From assembly GCA_947496865.1 (NCBI GenBank), contig CANMEE010000001.1, positions 487,501-551,500 on the forward strand: a DNA stretch of 64,000 bases. Direction: 5' to 3'. Below, one piece after another: positions 62,405-64,000 of this stretch. Numbering within the stretch: the first letter of the stretch is position 1; each line of letters opens with the position of its first letter. The stretch is from an uncultured Sphingomonadaceae bacterium. Its GTDB lineage: Bacteria; Pseudomonadota; Alphaproteobacteria; Sphingomonadales; Sphingomonadaceae. The translations under genes were made by a program, and so were the position numbers. The notes beneath the pieces are model-generated. The model had not been told where the DNA came from. It worked only from the letters and a program-made list of their open reading frames with translations, and did no database searches.

Positions 62405-64000
62405 CTATATCACCAGCTCTTGCGGGCGGGTACGGCGCAACCAAAGTGCGACCAACATCCGCGTCACAACAACTGCGGTAAAGACTGATGTGACGATACC
62501 GATAATCAGAACCACGGCGAAACCGCGGACCGGACCGGAACCGAATATGAATAACAGCAAGCCAGCGATGACGTTGGTGATATTTGCGTCAAAAATGGCG
62601 CGGGACGCTTCTTTATAACCGACTTCCACGGCCTGAACCACACGTCTGCCACGCCTTCGTTCCTCGCGTATTCGTTCATTGATTAGCACATTCGCGTCCA
62701 CCGCCGACCCGACGGTCAGAATGAAACCGGCTATACCCGGCAAGGTGAGCGTTGCATTAAACATCGCCATCACGCCAAGGATCAAAAACAAGTTCAGTGT
62801 TAGCGCGAAATTCGCATAAAAGCCAAAACGTCCATAAGTGATGATCATGAAGGCCAACACAGCGGATGTCCCGATGATCGCAGCGATCATGCCCTTGCGA
62901 ATGGAATCTGCGCCCAGATCTGGGCCAACGGTCCGCTCTTCAACGACCTGCAATTCCACAGGCAAGGCACCTGAACGCAAAGCGATGGAGAGCTGATTGG
63001 CGCTTTCAACGGTAAAATTACCAGAAATCTGGGCGGAACCACCGAGGATGGGCTCGTTGATATTGGGTGCAGACAGAACTTCTCCATCTAAAATAATCGC
63101 AAACGGTCTGCCCACATTATTCTGGGTGAGGCGCGCAAATTTTGCGCCGCCTTCTGTATCAAAGGTAATATTGACGACCGGTGCGTTGGTCTCTGGCGCG
63201 AAGCCTTGCGCGGCGTCGGTCAACTTGTCGCCGGAAATGCCACCAAGACGCTTCACAGCAATATTCGGCAGCCCCGCAGGATTGTCCGGATAAGGGAATA
63301 TCTGGCTACCAACCGGCGGACGGCCCTCGGAAACTGCATTGGGGTCAGCTTCAAAATCAACAAGTTTAAAATCAAGTTTAGCGGTTTGACCCAGCAGTTT
63401 CTTCAATGCCTCAGGATCTTCCAGACCAGGCACCTGAACCACGATCCGCGTGTCGCCTTGGCGGATGATAGTAGGCTCGCGTGTGCCCATTTCATCGATA
63501 CGTCGGCGGATAACATCGGTCGCCGTATCCATCGCATTATCAACAGCATTTTCTAGGCCCGCTGATGTCGGTGTAACAACAAAGCGTGTATCATCACGGA
63601 CTTCAATATCCCAATCCCGCTGACCGGTTAGCCCAGCGCCAGTGGTTAAGGGCAATAAAGCTTCGCGCGCCGCGTCGACCTGCGTGGAATCGCGAACCAT
63701 GAATGACAGCGTGCCATCTTTCCGAGAAATATCGCCGATATTGATACGCGGATCAGCACGGCGCATTTCGGCGCGGACGGACTCTTCCATGGTTTCAAGC
63801 CGCGTTTCTCCGACGTCGGCTGGATCAGCTTCCAACAGAATATGACTACCGCCCGACAGATCAAGGCCCAGATTGATTGTCTCATCTGGCAGGAATGTCG
63901 GCCAATATTTATGGCTTTCGCCGAAAAACAGGCTGGGAAGCGACATCAACACGCCGAAAGCCAGTAACAAAGATATGGAAATGACTTTCCAGCGCGGGAA
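62405..64000 (-). CDS. secD: Protein translocase subunit SecD (5' end beyond the window)
   Basis: The frame stays open to the last base (FPRWKVISISLLLAFGVLMS upstream of the first internal start), so the true start lies beyond 64000. The visible 531 residues include NLGLDLSGGSHILLEAD, the periplasmic P1 domain, the P4-like region ending TVESANQLSIALRSGALPV, and the six-helix part with VGSAVDANVLINERIREERRRG. It works with SecF in protein export. Its internal TTG/ATG near 63970 is not the start. Confidence 0.96.
   Translation of the reverse strand, partial: FPRWKVISISLLLAFGVLMSLPSLFFGESHKYWPTFLPDETINLGLDLSGGSHILLEADPADVGETRLETMEESVRAEMRRADPRINIGDISRKDGTLSFMVRDSTQVDAAREALLPLTTGAGLTGQRDWDIEVRDDTRFVVTPTSAGLENAVDNAMDTATDVIRRRIDEMGTREPTIIRQGDTRIVVQVPGLEDPEALKKLLGQTAKLDFKLVDFEADPNAVSEGRPPVGSQIFPYPDNPAGLPNIAVKRLGGISGDKLTDAAQGFAPETNAPVVNITFDTEGGAKFARLTQNNVGRPFAIILDGEVLSAPNINEPILGGSAQISGNFTVESANQLSIALRSGALPVELQVVEERTVGPDLGADSIRKGMIAAIIGTSAVLAFMIITYGRFGFYANFALTLNLFLILGVMAMFNATLTLPGIAGFILTVGSAVDANVLINERIREERRRGRRVVQAVEVGYKEASRAIFDANITNVIAGLLLFIFGSGPVRGFAVVLIIGIVTSVFTAVVVTRMLVALWLRRTRPQELVI

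Overview
This window reads as chromosome from an alphaproteobacterium of the order Sphingomonadales (a Sphingopyxis/Sphingorhabdus-like, moderate-GC member is my inference). The main clues are the block fpg-rpsT-dnaA next to ubiE-ubiB-coaBC-dut, the order argH-small lipoprotein-lysA, the order secD-secF-Mth938, a coniferyl-type aldehyde dehydrogenase, a compact siroheme synthase, and many small lipoproteins and DUF proteins typical of the group. Coding density is high on both strands. There are two tRNA genes, Val (TAC) and Arg (CCG). I saw no rRNA, CRISPR array, transposase, integrase or complete prophage.

Layout. 1-10.3 kb: the end of a membrane polysaccharide protein, a TIM-barrel isomerase-like protein, a CBS protein, a thioesterase, two tandem DUF4139 proteins, small stress/redox proteins, a thiolase, an MscS channel and TlyA. 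10.3-13.4 kb is the most accessory-looking stretch. It holds a lipoprotein, a tiny ORF with an exceptionally long Shine-Dalgarno sequence followed by a hairpin and two strong terminators, and a solitary parallel beta-helix (tailspike-like) gene bracketed by diverged direct repeats. 13.4-18.3 kb: DUF2721, siroheme synthase, lysA, a small lipoprotein, argH, a TlpA-like lipoprotein and tRNA-Val. 18.3-28.5 kb: an AT-rich region with a perfect DnaA box, dnaA, a DUF4136 lipoprotein, a pseudo-receiver/winged-helix regulator, rpsT, fpg, ubiE, ubiB, coaBC and dut. 28.5-33.3 kb: a TonB-C-like protein, a MoeB/ThiF enzyme, MAPEG, GFA, a sirtuin, dapB, nth and tRNA-Arg.

33.5-37.1 kb is a sulfate-activation operon (cysD, fused cysNC, cysQ). 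It fits functionally with the siroheme synthase at 13.9 kb, because sulfite reductase needs siroheme. 37.3-40.5 kb makes sugar nucleotides (UDP-glucuronate and GDP-mannose precursors). 41.2-45.0 kb is a tightly overlapping envelope-glycosylation cassette (GT-C-like membrane protein, half-size DMT transporter, GT2, DUF2304) with a divergent methyltransferase. 45-50 kb carries carbon metabolism genes (CitE-like lyase, aldehyde dehydrogenase, class III CoA-transferase) and an RhlE-type helicase. 50-59 kb has gamma-glutamyltransferase, a small unlisted ORF, a membrane-anchored AraC regulator, a cytochrome c'/b561 pair, and a glutathione-dependent formaldehyde detoxification operon that also includes an acyl-CoA dehydrogenase. 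59-64 kb has a divergent DUF6456/HTH pair around a perfect palindrome, a GT4 glycosyltransferase, Mth938, secF and the 5'-truncated secD.

The best candidates for something undescribed are the 11.0-13.4 kb unit (tiny ORF, tandem terminators, repeat-flanked beta-helix gene), the glycosylation cassette at 42-45 kb, the regulator with a degenerate receiver domain at 21.4 kb, and the palindrome at 59.2 kb. All functional statements are by motif reading only; no database search was run.
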